Shown piece by piece: positions 7,776 to 16,353 of a stretch of DNA of 28,792 nt (position 1 is the stretch's first letter; every line of letters begins with the position of its first letter). The position numbers and the translations under genes are program-made. This stretch comes from a virus: IMG/VR virus record IMGVR_UViG_3300046740_000164, positions 1-28,792 of that record; one strand, 5' to 3'. The notes beneath the pieces were generated by a model, which was not told the DNA's origin, ran no database searches, and saw only the letters and a list, made by a program, of their open reading frames with translations.

Positions 7776-8467
7776 TACGCGAAGAGGCTCCCGAGGCTGA
7801 TCATGTTCGTGAGGCCCTGCTGCTGGGACTTCTGGTCAACGCCGGCTTTGTTCAGCGTGAACCCGAGGGCGGCAGCCAGCGCATCGCTCATCGACTTCCC
7901 GGCCGAGAGGTCATAGGCGCTGTTGATGCCCGACTCACCGGCCGCAAGGCCCTGGCCCTGGCTGAACATAGAGTTCAGGCGCCCCTGATGCTCGCCTGAG
8001 GCCCCGGCCGCCAGTGTGTCTAGCTGGCCTTCGCGCTGAGCGCCCATGTTCGCGGCGTAGTCGGAGAGCTGCTGTCCACGGGCTCCCGAGTTGTAGGAGC
8101 CGCCGGCCGCCATGCGGTTGTCGATCGCATCCCCGCCGCGCTTCATTGCGTACTCGTAAGCGGGGTCTGTCCCGTTCGCTCGCTGGTTGAACCAGTTCTC
8201 GAGGATGCCGGGGCCAGACGCATAGCCGTACGGGCTAGCAGGCGGAGCGACCGGGGCCGCTGGAGGCGGAGCGGCGCCGGCCTTCGGTTGCTGCGCGGGT
8301 GCGCTGAATCCACCGGCAGTAGGGATCGGCGTGGCCTTCGGAGTTCCACCGGTATTCCCACCGATGCCAGTGACGTCGTACGCCTGGTTGGTGTTCGGCT
8401 TGCCGTAGTCGGCCGGCTTCTGAGGCTGCTGGTAAACCGGATTGGTTCTCGTCGGATCGAAGCCCAT
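7775..8467 (-). CDS. Internal virion protein, candidate ejection protein (P22 gp7-like by position and size)
   Basis: A 230-aa protein. The frame is open farther upstream, but the ATG at 8467-8465 is chosen because it overlaps the preceding stop as TAATG and the upstream extension is Arg-rich shadow sequence. Residues 1-85 are Pro/Gly/Ala-rich and likely disordered. From about 87 to 230 it is Gly/Ala/Ser-rich and helical, with the segment GGDAIDNRMAAGGSYNSGARG, of a kind I recall in phage internal virion proteins where small residues alternate with Arg and Gln. Its length is close to that of P22 gp7 (about 229 aa) and it holds the same place after the hub. Homology cannot be shown by eye. Confidence 0.5.
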   Translation of the reverse strand: MGFDPTRTNPVYQQPQKPADYGKPNTNQAYDVTGIGGNTGGTPKATPIPTAGGFSAPAQQPKAGAAPPPAAPVAPPASPYGYASGPGILENWFNQRANGTDPAYEYAMKRGGDAIDNRMAAGGSYNSGARGQQLSDYAANMGAQREGQLDTLAAGASGEHQGRLNSMFSQGQGLAAGESGINSAYDLSAGKSMSDALAAALGFTLNKAGVDQKSQQQGLTNMISLGSLFA

Positions 8468-8790
8468 TACTTGCCCCCGTACATTTGCGAGAGAGGGCCA
8501 ACGCCCGGGGCCTGCGGCGTTTGCGGAGCCTGAAGACCTTCGGTCCCATAGGCAGCGGAAAACATGTGCTGGAGGGGGGCGTAATACTGCTGCGCCTTCC
8601 CCTGCTGGCCCATCAGGAAGTTTTTGATGTTCTCGCTGCCCGTCTGCGACATCTTCGCGGCATCGTCGTAAGCCTTCTTCTGCGCGTCCGGGTCGCCGAA
8701 GAGCATCTTTTTGACGCCGCCGAATCCCTGCTTGTTGATCCCGGTGATGTAACCGCCGGGGTCGCCGACGAAGTTCCAAAAGTCGCTCAT
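8467..8790 (-). CDS. Small virion-cluster protein of unknown function
   Basis: A 107-aa protein starting MSDFWNFVGDPGG at ATG 8790-8788, which overlaps the gp10-like stop (ATGA). Longer starts in the same frame would lie inside the gp10-like gene and give Arg-rich sequence, so they are rejected. The N-terminal 35 residues are aromatic and Gly-rich, residues 40-70 are helical (DAQKKAYDDAAKMSQ), and the tail is Gln/Pro/Gly-rich. Its place between the tail hub and the candidate ejection proteins corresponds to small accessory genes such as P22 gene 14. No motif allows a firmer call. Confidence 0.5.
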   Translation of the reverse strand: MSDFWNFVGDPGGYITGINKQGFGGVKKMLFGDPDAQKKAYDDAAKMSQTGSENIKNFLMGQQGKAQQYYAPLQHMFSAAYGTEGLQAPQTPQAPGVGPLSQMYGGK

Positions 8791-10217
8791 GACTCCTCCA
8801 CGTTCACGGACATGGTCGCGCCCGCGAGCACGAAATCGCTGGCATTGGTGAACGAAATCTCGTGTTGCCGCTGGCGAAACTGGCCCTTCGCCCACTTCGT
8901 GACGACGGGCTGATACGAACCGCCGAGGGCGATGAAGTCCGACTGCGACCACGTCCCGAGTGAGTCGCGGTAGCGGTACTCCACGCGCGGGTCGGTGGCC
9001 GTGGCTCCGACGGCCTGATCCCGACGAAGCTGGAAGTCAACCCGCTGGCACGTCTTCCGGTTGAAGGTGCCCCCGTCGACAAAGCCCGTCCGCGACAGAC
9101 CTCGGAGGTCGAAATCCATGTCCGTGGTCGCGTCCATTGTCAACTCCGCAATTCTACCGTCTGAGAGGCCAACGAGGTGCAGGTTTCGTTCGGGCCAGTA
9201 CATGTAACTCGTTGGCAGCCACGCAATCCACTCGCCATTCGCGTCAGTTGAGCGGAATTCCCCCCACTTCGAGGTGATGCGGTCGAAGTAGATCGTCCGT
9301 TTCTCCGTCGGAAACGACCACGCCAGCAAATCCCACGTCTGGAACTTGATTCGTGCACCCCAGCAATCAGAAATGACAGCCAGATTGGCAATGTCTTTTG
9401 CCATGCCAGGACTACTCAGCACTTTGAAGTCGCGCCCGTTGGATTGGGTCAGACGACGGTCGTTGTCGAGCCACGCAAAGTCCGTGTCCGTGTTGATTAC
9501 CGAGTAGGCCGCAGCGCAGCCGACCGCAACCGTCGCGGCTACCGAGAACGCGATGGAGGGGTCGGGGACATAAACCTGGGTTGTTTCGGTCCCGAACAAG
9601 AACGCCTCGTTGGCGTTGCAGTAGAGGGCGATGAGCGAGTCCGGCGACGCCTCGGCCTCGGCGAAGTACGGGCCGACGACGGGCCAGCTCGTGTGATTGC
9701 CGGGTCCGGGCGGGGTCCACTGGAAGGTCCCCGAGTTGTTGTTGTCGTTCGCCAGGAAGCGCTGAGCGAGGTAGCCGATGTGGGTGAAAGCCAGCGGTGA
9801 GCCGTCGGGCATGATCTGACCGGGAGCCAGGTCGGTCGCCGGGCCGACTCCTTGCCAAGCCGCCGGTGCTCCTCCGCCCGTTACGACGACCCTGGTTGAG
9901 TCATAAGCCCAGATGGGCCTCCCAGTGCCACCGAGGTTGTAAGCGAGGTTCAGGAACGAGCCTGGGGCCGTCATGGCCCACATAGAGCGGTCCTCGAAGA
10001 CCATCAAGACGTTCCCGCGCCAGACGTAGGAGCCGATGACCGCGACGCCGGGATTGGGCGAGGTCCCGAAGTCTTCCCAGGCTCTGATTCCAGGACGGAC
10101 GTGGAGCGCCCCCGCCGCATCGGGTAGGACGTTCCAAGCCATGGGAGCGGCGCCGGAGAGCTCGGACAGGCCCGCTGCCTCGCCAGAACTGAACGGGATG
10201 GGCTGCGGATCAGCCAC
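8787..10217 (-). CDS. P22 gp10-like tail hub / packaged DNA stabilization protein
   Basis: About 476 aa, close to the 472 aa of P22 gp10, which forms the hexameric tail hub that binds the gp4 ring and closes the portal channel. The N-terminal region moves from a short QPIPFSSG segment into NVLPDAAGALHVRPGI, matching the typical opening 'N...P...G.L...PGI' of this family. A series of beta-propeller-like strands follows, including NEAFLFGTETTQVYV and NLHLVGLSDGRIAEL. An ATG at 10232 gives five more residues, but the GTG at 10217 has an AGGTG site just upstream and yields an MADP start like a neighbour, so I prefer it. The match is by recognition of pattern, length and synteny with the gp4-like gene. 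Confidence 0.72.
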   Translation of the reverse strand: MADPQPIPFSSGEAAGLSELSGAAPMAWNVLPDAAGALHVRPGIRAWEDFGTSPNPGVAVIGSYVWRGNVLMVFEDRSMWAMTAPGSFLNLAYNLGGTGRPIWAYDSTRVVVTGGGAPAAWQGVGPATDLAPGQIMPDGSPLAFTHIGYLAQRFLANDNNNSGTFQWTPPGPGNHTSWPVVGPYFAEAEASPDSLIALYCNANEAFLFGTETTQVYVPDPSIAFSVAATVAVGCAAAYSVINTDTDFAWLDNDRRLTQSNGRDFKVLSSPGMAKDIANLAVISDCWGARIKFQTWDLLAWSFPTEKRTIYFDRITSKWGEFRSTDANGEWIAWLPTSYMYWPERNLHLVGLSDGRIAELTMDATTDMDFDLRGLSRTGFVDGGTFNRKTCQRVDFQLRRDQAVGATATDPRVEYRYRDSLGTWSQSDFIALGGSYQPVVTKWAKGQFRQRQHEISFTNASDFVLAGATMSVNVEES

Positions 10218-10269
10218 TGCGCACCTGTTCATCTAGCGCAGAGCGGCGAGATGGACACACACTGTGCCC

Positions 10270-10500
10270 ATGCGCTACATCATCCTGGCTCTGTTTCTGG
10301 TTGGCTGCGGTGACGTTATGCCGCCCGCCGAGATGCCGCCGCCGCTTGTCACGGTATCGGCGTCCGATCCGTTCGCGTGCAAGCTCGACGCAGATCAGGT
10401 CGCATGTCACTGCACGATCCCCGCATTCTCCTCCGAGGCCCTCGCGGAGAGCGGTACGCGCTGCGACTTCCTGCGCGGCGTGGCGGCGAACCTCTACTGA
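10270..10500 (+). CDS. Small lipoprotein on the opposite strand
   Basis: The only gene I can support on the plus strand. The 76-aa product starts MRYIILALFLVGCGD, a short lipoprotein signal peptide with lipobox L10-V-G-C13. The mature part has a Pro-rich stretch (about 18-25) and four more cysteines (C37, C46, C48, C65), which could form disulfides in the periplasm. It fills the 270-base space between the tail hub gene and the tailspike gene almost exactly and ends 2 bases from the convergent tailspike stop. A GTG at 10264 is an alternative start, and neither has a strong ribosome binding site. It could be an outer-membrane spanin, a superinfection-exclusion or conversion lipoprotein, or an independently transcribed moron. 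None of these is proven. Confidence 0.65.
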   Translation: MRYIILALFLVGCGDVMPPAEMPPPLVTVSASDPFACKLDADQVACHCTIPAFSSEALAESGTRCDFLRGVAANLY

Positions 10501-10502
10501 CA

Positions 10503-12062
10503 TCAGGTCACCGTGTCTCCGCGCGAGCACTCGCGAAACTTCGAGGACGCTTTGTCCCAGCGAAACCTAACCTGGATGGTATGCGCGGCAGTGGCGGGCA
10601 CAGCGACGGCGCCGCTTAGGACGTAGATTGCGTTCGTACTCCAGGTGACCGCTCCGCCCGATGCATTGATGAAAACGAAGTCCCAGTAGAGATCAACGTC
10701 GGTCGTGCCAGTGCCCGGCAATATCGCGGGCGCCGCCACGGTCTGTGTCCCGGCCCCGCCACTGGTGGCCGACAGGATGATTTCTTTGCCCTTATAGAGA
10801 ACCGGCGTCAGCGTGTTTCCGATTGCTGCCGAGAACGCGACCGCATCGACGTTGTTGCCCCACTGGCGGAAGTCGGGAAGCGTCGAGAGCGCTGAGACAT
10901 CGAACGCAACGGAATAGCCCGCCGTTCCGATCGATGGACACCCGAACACGCGAAAGCGAACCCCGGTGCCACCGGATGTCCACACTATGGCCTTGCCGGT
11001 CCCCGTGAAGTACGTGGAAGAGACGGTCACGTCCCCGGTGTAGCCGGCGAATTCCATGCACACGCCGTTCGGATTGCCGTGAAGGATCGAATCCACGACG
11101 TTTACGACGGTCGTGTTGGAGAGTTTGAGAGCCCGCGCAGTCGCGTCATCCTGGCACGTCAGCGCGCAATGCTCGAACGTCATGCCACTACTGAGACCAG
11201 TCGAAATCGCTGCGCTGATCGCCGTCAGAAATAGGGCCCCAGCATTAGAGTCAAGCGCGACGCCGACGACGGCCAGATCGTTGCAATCGGTGAATGCAAT
11301 GCCCGCCCCCGCGCTAGACGATGAGCAGTTAAGCCGCAGGCCGCTAACCTCGAACGAACTGCAACTGGCGAAACTGAATATGCTGGCAGTGGCATGCGAG
11401 GTGATGATCCGAGTCACGCCGAAAGATTCGCCGCGTACGCTCACGTGCGCGCTGCTTATCGTGATCGCCTGACTGATTTTGTAGGTCCCGGCAGGGAGGA
11501 ACAGATTCGTCGATAGCGACTTGGCCTCATTCGCTGCGTTCTGTATGGCCGTCGTATCGTCGGCGACGCCGTCTCCGACCGCGCCGAAGTCCTTCACGCT
11601 GATCCCCTGCTCCGCGAACTTCGACTTGATCGTCCGCGACGTCGCCCCGCCGCTCTCCTTGTACTTCCAGTCCTGCCCGCCGAAGCTCGTGAACGCCTTC
11701 GTCAGAACGTCGTTGAGGTTCGAGTCCGTGAAGCCAGCATTGCTCACGCCCACATCCCCCGCCGACGCCGGGATGTACGTCGTATCGACCACGATGTTCG
11801 TGTTCACGTCCTGAACCAGCACGCGAACAGGCTGGGTGACGTAGATTCCGTTGGGGAAGTCGGCGAGGTTGATCAGGCCGCCTGAATTCAGCGTGACCGG
11901 CTGGGTGATGATGGTCGTCGCCGCTGCGTCCGAGTAGACGTTGACCGGGGTGTTCGTGCCGGGGCGGAAGAAGTAGACGGTCCCAGAGCTATTCGGCGTC
12001 CCGTCAGACAGACGGGAGCCGGCGACAGAGAGAACGTCAACGAGGGCGGCGAAGTTGGACAT
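10503..12062 (-). CDS. Tailspike protein with pectate-lyase-type beta-helix
   Basis: A 519-aa protein. Residues about 10-95 form a beta-rich N-terminal domain with the pattern GTVYFFRPGTNTPVNVYSDA, common at the start of phage tailspikes, and probably attach to the tail. A short linker (about 100-150) leads into ISVKDFGAVGDGVADDTTAI at 154-173, the classic opening of the Pectate_lyase_3 beta-helix family. Repeating short strands continue to about 430. The last 80 residues are a separate beta domain ending in a charged strand. Such trimeric spikes bind and often cleave capsule or LPS glycans. Catalytic residues cannot be assigned by eye. The start overlaps the previous stop (TGATG). Confidence 0.85.
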   Translation of the reverse strand: MSNFAALVDVLSVAGSRLSDGTPNSSGTVYFFRPGTNTPVNVYSDAAATTIITQPVTLNSGGLINLADFPNGIYVTQPVRVLVQDVNTNIVVDTTYIPASAGDVGVSNAGFTDSNLNDVLTKAFTSFGGQDWKYKESGGATSRTIKSKFAEQGISVKDFGAVGDGVADDTTAIQNAANEAKSLSTNLFLPAGTYKISQAITISSAHVSVRGESFGVTRIITSHATASIFSFASCSSFEVSGLRLNCSSSSAGAGIAFTDCNDLAVVGVALDSNAGALFLTAISAAISTGLSSGMTFEHCALTCQDDATARALKLSNTTVVNVVDSILHGNPNGVCMEFAGYTGDVTVSSTYFTGTGKAIVWTSGGTGVRFRVFGCPSIGTAGYSVAFDVSALSTLPDFRQWGNNVDAVAFSAAIGNTLTPVLYKGKEIILSATSGGAGTQTVAAPAILPGTGTTDVDLYWDFVFINASGGAVTWSTNAIYVLSGAVAVPATAAHTIQVRFRWDKASSKFRECSRGDTVT

Positions 12063-12304
12063 CAGCGGTCTCCAAACAGGCGGGCGAGGACACGCGGGTC
12101 AACCGGGGGCTCGGGGCCTGCCTGCTGCGGGTCGCGAAATCCGCCCATCGGGGCTTCGGTGCGGTCCATCGGGGTTTTGTAGAACGCGCCGTAGTCGTCG
12201 TAGAAGGCGGGCGACAGGGCCCGGCCCTTCGGCATCGGCTCGCCCGGTTGTCCGCCTCGCTTTGCCATCTCCATCGCGTACATCTGTGCCAATGGGCCGG
12301 TCAT
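12062..12304 (-). CDS. Small hypothetical protein between adaptor and tailspike
   Basis: An 80-aa protein starting at ATG 12304-12302, which overlaps the adaptor stop as TGATG and is preceded by an AAGAGGTGG ribosome binding site. The N-terminal helix (MTGPLAQMYAMEMAKRGG) is followed by a Pro/Gly-rich, aromatic middle (FYDDYGAFYKTP) and a short helical end (PRVLARLFGDR). There is no membrane span or enzymatic motif. Its own stop overlaps the tailspike start. Position between the head-tail adaptor and the tailspike suggests a minor tail component or spike-attachment factor, which is inference from context only. Confidence 0.55.
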   Translation of the reverse strand: MTGPLAQMYAMEMAKRGGQPGEPMPKGRALSPAFYDDYGAFYKTPMDRTEAPMGGFRDPQQAGPEPPVDPRVLARLFGDR

Positions 12305-13002
12305 CACCACCTCTTGGGGAATTTGATTCCAGGTTCGACGACAAACCTTATGGGGCCGCGCTCCGTGTCGTCGTTCACGGCGGACTCCTTCGCATCCTTC
12401 AAGTCGTCTTTGAGCTGCGCCTTCCGGGCCGATTGGCCGTAGTGGTCGCAGAGAGCAATCGCGAGCGAGATGACGACCGTGTTCAGGTAGCGCGTCGGCA
12501 GACCCGTCGTGTTGGCTGACGACACCATGTCCGGCTGCAAAATCACCGCTGGATAAGTCACCGTCGTGTATTGCGAGTCCGGCGTGGGATAGAGAAAGTA
12601 GGAGAGCGTCTCGCCTTTCTCGACGTAAATCTGCGACGGCACGCCTTGGCTGTCGGGGTTCGACAGCGCCATGTACTGGCCGCGTGACTTCTTCTCGAGC
12701 GGCAGATTGATGCCGGAGGCGTTCGAGACATACGGCGTTCGTTCGTCGATGTCGATGACGTTCGACGCAGCCTGATATTGCTTCTGGCCCGCCACGAGGT
12801 TGTCAGTCGTGCGCAGGATGCTCCGAAGTTGGATGCCCTGCGTCTGCAGGTCCGTGAGGACAATCTGCAGGAAGTCCCGGCCCATCGCGTACTGGTTCGA
12901 GTCCGGGTCTTGCCCAGCCGCGACGATACCGCACCGCTGGTGAGCGACGCGGATAATCCCAGACGTCGACAGGTCGAACGAGTAGCTGTTGCTGGTGCTC
13001 AT
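12304..13002 (-). CDS. Head-to-tail adaptor, P22 gp4-like tail accessory factor
   Basis: A 232-aa protein with the pattern I associate with the P22 gp4-type adaptor, the ring added beneath the portal after packaging. An N-terminal helical part around GRDFLQIVLTDLQTQGIQL (about 41-59) leads to LVAGQKQYQ (about 69-77). A stretch of strands follows (LSNPDSQGVPSQIYVEKG, LSYFLYPTPD), then a C-terminal helix pair LNTVVISLAIALCDHYG. P22 gp4 is shorter (166 aa) and has been reported to have muramidase activity; I see no such motif here. The stop and start junctions with both neighbours are overlapping. Synteny with the gp10-like hub supports the call. Confidence 0.7.
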   Translation of the reverse strand: MSTSNSYSFDLSTSGIIRVAHQRCGIVAAGQDPDSNQYAMGRDFLQIVLTDLQTQGIQLRSILRTTDNLVAGQKQYQAASNVIDIDERTPYVSNASGINLPLEKKSRGQYMALSNPDSQGVPSQIYVEKGETLSYFLYPTPDSQYTTVTYPAVILQPDMVSSANTTGLPTRYLNTVVISLAIALCDHYGQSARKAQLKDDLKDAKESAVNDDTERGPIRFVVEPGIKFPKRW

Positions 13003-15506
13003 GACCGCGCCTCTCTGAACGAGCGTCCGAACTGCGCCGCCCGAACGGCGTCGTTGACCATGATCGCCGGTGCGACCAGCCCCAGGTAACGCCCCGCCAG
13101 GTATTGGCTCTGCTGCGCCCTCTCGTCATCGTCAAGGACGTGGTCCCACACGAACACCTCGGAGATGCTTCCGAAGAAGTTCAGCCCCCCCGAGATTGCC
13201 CGGCCAATCGCGAAGCTCGTGGTGGCCGGTGCAGTTGGGCCCGGCATCACACTCGGCGTCAGCACGGTCAGAACGCCGTTGATCCGAACCTCGATGTTGT
13301 CGAAGCCCGACGACGACCACTCCACAAATAGCGTCGCGCCGTTGTAGGGCCCCGTAGACCCTCCCGGCGTATCCGGCCCTCGTAGAGCTCCAGGGAAGCC
13401 GATGTCCTTCCATCCCTTGGACCACAGGTAGAACGCGTTCGGGAACGAGCCGTCTTCGAGGTCGAAGATGGGCTGAAACGTCGGCGTAGAGCCGAACTCG
13501 GCGACGATTCCCCCAGTGGGCTTCACGTCGAACGCGACCACTTCATAGGCCGGCTTGATGACGGCCATGAAGGTTCTGGCCTGCGTCTCCCCGGGACCGT
13601 AGCCGAGGTGGTTCCCGTTGCGGTCGACGAGCCCGTTCGGGGCCTCACGGTAAAGACCCCTGTTCGTCCCAGCGAACACGGGGAACGTGACGGCGGGGAT
13701 TGTGCCGATGGTGTCGACGCCGGTGTTTGGTCCCGGATTCGCGGGGAGGTCGGTGACGTTTTGCCCGAAGCCGCTCTGATCGGCCCACAGCGTCGCCTTC
13801 CCGGCAACCGACGTAAGCCCGACGTCACCCTTCACCCAGAACACGAGCCCGACAGACGGAGGCGAGGACGTCGATTGCCCCGACCCGCTGGCCGGGAATG
13901 CATTGCCGCTCGAATCTGCCGTGAAGGCAGTCTGAAGCGTCAGGCCCGACTCGCCGCGCAGGATGATTCGATCGGACGTCAGCCCATCGTTGAAGTTGCC
14001 GTCGAAGTACCGCTGAACGATGTTGAGCGGATAGAGCCGCGAGTTCATGAAGCTGGCCCGATTCCGTGACGCCCAGATGCGGGAGAGCATCCCGAAAGAG
14101 CCCCAGTCGTAGAGGCTCGCGGCGTTGATCTTGGTGTCCGCAAACGTGTCCGGGTCGCGCACCTGGAGCAAGGTGGCCGGGGCAATCGTCGGGTCGTAGG
14201 TCCCCGTCGTGCCGTGGTAGAGCACGGACGTCGACGTGTTTGCGGGCGTCTCGAAATCGGCGTTCGAGGTGAACGACCGCAGCCAGTCAGAAATGGTCGT
14301 GACCTGGCTTGTGGCCCCCTCGTAGTTGTAGAGAGCCTCCAGGGCCATTGCGAAGTTCTGCGAGGTGATTTCCGTACCGACAGCCGAACCGCCATCGACG
14401 TACTCCCACAGCCCCGTCCCAACGACCGTGAATCCGGTCTTCAGTAGAGGGTAGGCGTTGAAGAATTCGCGCGGGGTCGTGGAAGAAAACCCGTTGACCA
14501 GCGTTCCAGTTGAGTCGGTGATACCGGTCTCCCAGCAGGCCCGCATGTCCGCGATGGACTGCGACAGAAGCTGAGCGGGGATGGAGTCGAAGCCGTCGAG
14601 GAGCGCCGAGGCGCCGATCTGCTGGTCACCGTCGGTCGTCTTGATCTCGTTCCAGAACTCCAGGGCAACGAGGCCGCCTGGGTAGAACAGATGGTTGGAG
14701 TAGAACCGTTCGCCCGGGTCAGCGCCCGAAACCGTCGACACCTCGGAGCAAACAGCCCCCGTGTAAAGCCGGCCCATACCCGCAGCGTTCGTTGACGTGT
14801 GCTGGGTGGCGTTCGAGCCGATGGCCTGGACGTTGCGCAGGTAGGAGGCGGCGGCGCGTGCACCAACGAGATAGACCTGGGCCCCCGTCACGCGGTAGGC
14901 GTAGAGCAGCGCCAGGCCAGCGGTCGCTGTGTCGTTCGTGACGTATTTCGTTGCCCCGGAGGCCAGGAGGCCGCCGTAGTAGAGGTAGTTGGCCCGGGTG
15001 GCCAGCGGCTGGAGGCCGAATCCCTGCTGTCTCGTCTGGAGGTAGTCGGCGATCGTCGCGAGCAGCTCCTTTGCCTTCGGGATGAGCAACGCCCGGCTAG
15101 GCTCGTTCGCTTGGATCAGATCGTAGAAATATCGAGCCGCCCACGACAGACCGGCGAACGCTTCCCCCAGCGACGTTGCTACCGCATGCCCGGACGAGAC
15201 GTATTCGTAGCGGCATAGAGCGGATACCTGCTGAGTGAGGAAGTTGAAGACCGCCGCGTCGTCAGTCTCGAGGAGGTTCGGGTAGTAGTGGCCCCAGGGC
15301 TTGGGATGCGGGACTGGTTTGATCGTGAACGGCCGCTGACGGGCATTGCCTCGGTCGAGTTGCGTGCGGACTCTCTCGCCGTGGTCGTAGGTGCAGACCC
15401 ACAGTTCGTCCTGAAGGTGCATCTCTTCGATCTGCCGAAGCAGGCCGCAGATGTCGCACGTCCGGCGATAGCTGTGGCGCTGGTAGCGGCCAGCCATCTC
15501 AGACAT
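12999..15506 (-). CDS. Multidomain virion protein: Cys-rich N-terminus, helical toroid-like domain, LamG-like C-terminus
   Basis: An 835-aa protein with three recognisable parts. The N-terminus has C17-D-I-C20, C38 and H42, a pattern able to bind zinc. Residues about 85-430 consist of helix pairs with aromatic and Gly turns (for example AFAGLSWAARYFYDLIQA and LLATIADYLQTRQQG), as in (alpha/alpha)-barrel glycan-processing enzymes. Residues about 555-815 resemble a LamG/concanavalin domain, with VGLVFWVKGD near the start and SEVFVWDHVLDDDERAQQSQ near the end. A GGAG site supports the ATG. It overlaps the adaptor gene by 4 bases. A tail-associated glycan-binding or degrading protein is likely, but neither an enzyme class nor catalytic residues can be assigned. 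Confidence 0.55.
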   Translation of the reverse strand: MSEMAGRYQRHSYRRTCDICGLLRQIEEMHLQDELWVCTYDHGERVRTQLDRGNARQRPFTIKPVPHPKPWGHYYPNLLETDDAAVFNFLTQQVSALCRYEYVSSGHAVATSLGEAFAGLSWAARYFYDLIQANEPSRALLIPKAKELLATIADYLQTRQQGFGLQPLATRANYLYYGGLLASGATKYVTNDTATAGLALLYAYRVTGAQVYLVGARAAASYLRNVQAIGSNATQHTSTNAAGMGRLYTGAVCSEVSTVSGADPGERFYSNHLFYPGGLVALEFWNEIKTTDGDQQIGASALLDGFDSIPAQLLSQSIADMRACWETGITDSTGTLVNGFSSTTPREFFNAYPLLKTGFTVVGTGLWEYVDGGSAVGTEITSQNFAMALEALYNYEGATSQVTTISDWLRSFTSNADFETPANTSTSVLYHGTTGTYDPTIAPATLLQVRDPDTFADTKINAASLYDWGSFGMLSRIWASRNRASFMNSRLYPLNIVQRYFDGNFNDGLTSDRIILRGESGLTLQTAFTADSSGNAFPASGSGQSTSSPPSVGLVFWVKGDVGLTSVAGKATLWADQSGFGQNVTDLPANPGPNTGVDTIGTIPAVTFPVFAGTNRGLYREAPNGLVDRNGNHLGYGPGETQARTFMAVIKPAYEVVAFDVKPTGGIVAEFGSTPTFQPIFDLEDGSFPNAFYLWSKGWKDIGFPGALRGPDTPGGSTGPYNGATLFVEWSSSGFDNIEVRINGVLTVLTPSVMPGPTAPATTSFAIGRAISGGLNFFGSISEVFVWDHVLDDDERAQQSQYLAGRYLGLVAPAIMVNDAVRAAQFGRSFREARS

Positions 15507-15520
15507 GGCGGACTCCGGAA

Positions 15521-16336
15521 TCAGGCCGTGAGAAGCACATTCCCCGTGCCTCCCATGTTCAAGCCGAAAATCTGGTAGGTCGTCCCGGTGACCGTGTGGC
15601 CGAGGTCAGAGCGGTTGATGAACGTCAGGTCCGTATAGGTCAGCCCCAGGGCCGCCGCCGACACCTTGAGCGCGTAGTCAGTCCACCCGTACGAACCACC
15701 GTCGAACACGCACGACTCGATGAAGTTGTTGCCGTTGGCGCCGGAGACTTCGAGGCCAATGGCCGGCCGCGAGGCCGTGGTCACAAACGAGCAGCCAGAG
15801 ACGCGGCAACCGCTGCCGGAGGCGGAGAGTCGGAGCGCCCTCGACGTGTCATTGGCGCCGCACTCGAAGTAGCAGTCTTTGACCACGCAGTAGGGAGCTC
15901 CGAGGTCGATACGGCTGGTCGGGACGGCGGTCGATGCCGGGAAGTAGATGTTCTCGACCCACGCCCCGCCCGCGTTGCAATTGAGCATTACGACCGAGCC
16001 GGTGCAGGTATATCGAGGTCGGCTTGAGCCAGTCCCGCAGCCGAAGATGGACAGGTTCGCTACGTTGATGACCTGGGACACGGCGATCGACTCGGACGAG
16101 CCTTCGCCGATGATGATTTTCCCGTTCGCGGCCGAGTTCGTGACCGCTTGTGCCAGGGTCTTGACCGGCAACTCGGGAAGGGTGCCGGCGTTCGAGTCAT
16201 TCCCGCCGATCGTGTCGAGCCACTGAACGAGGCCCGACAGGTAGGTAGGGCCGGCGAGTTGGAGAGTCGTCGGGCCGTTCGCAAAGACCGTCCCGGCTAG
16301 GTTCAGGCCCCCCGGATATGTGTTCGGTGAGGCCAT
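15521..16336 (-). CDS. Right-handed beta-helix virion protein, distant member of the three-copy family
   Basis: A 271-aa protein. LDTIGGNDSNAGTLPELPVKTL (about 40-61) resembles the 'D...GNDSN.G.....P..TL' opening of many parallel beta-helix proteins. Its core repeats short strands with Asn, Gly and Cys turns. The region KIIIGEGSSESIAVSQVI through VVMLNCNAGG aligns by eye with the corresponding part of the two tandem paralogues at 16548-18485, so I read it as a diverged third member. No catalytic site is visible. A GGAGGG site precedes the ATG. Its position in the capsid-to-adaptor interval leaves open whether it decorates the head or belongs to the tail. Confidence 0.6.
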   Translation of the reverse strand: MASPNTYPGGLNLAGTVFANGPTTLQLAGPTYLSGLVQWLDTIGGNDSNAGTLPELPVKTLAQAVTNSAANGKIIIGEGSSESIAVSQVINVANLSIFGCGTGSSRPRYTCTGSVVMLNCNAGGAWVENIYFPASTAVPTSRIDLGAPYCVVKDCYFECGANDTSRALRLSASGSGCRVSGCSFVTTASRPAIGLEVSGANGNNFIESCVFDGGSYGWTDYALKVSAAALGLTYTDLTFINRSDLGHTVTGTTYQIFGLNMGGTGNVLLTA

Positions 16337-16353
16337 TTACCCTCCGATATTTC

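Noticed and set aside
10522-10535. CGCGAG-CA-CTCGCG inverted repeat near the convergent gene ends, considered as a bidirectional terminator
   Set aside because: The stem is short, has no T-tract, and lies inside the coding end of the tailspike, so it may be chance in GC-rich sequence.
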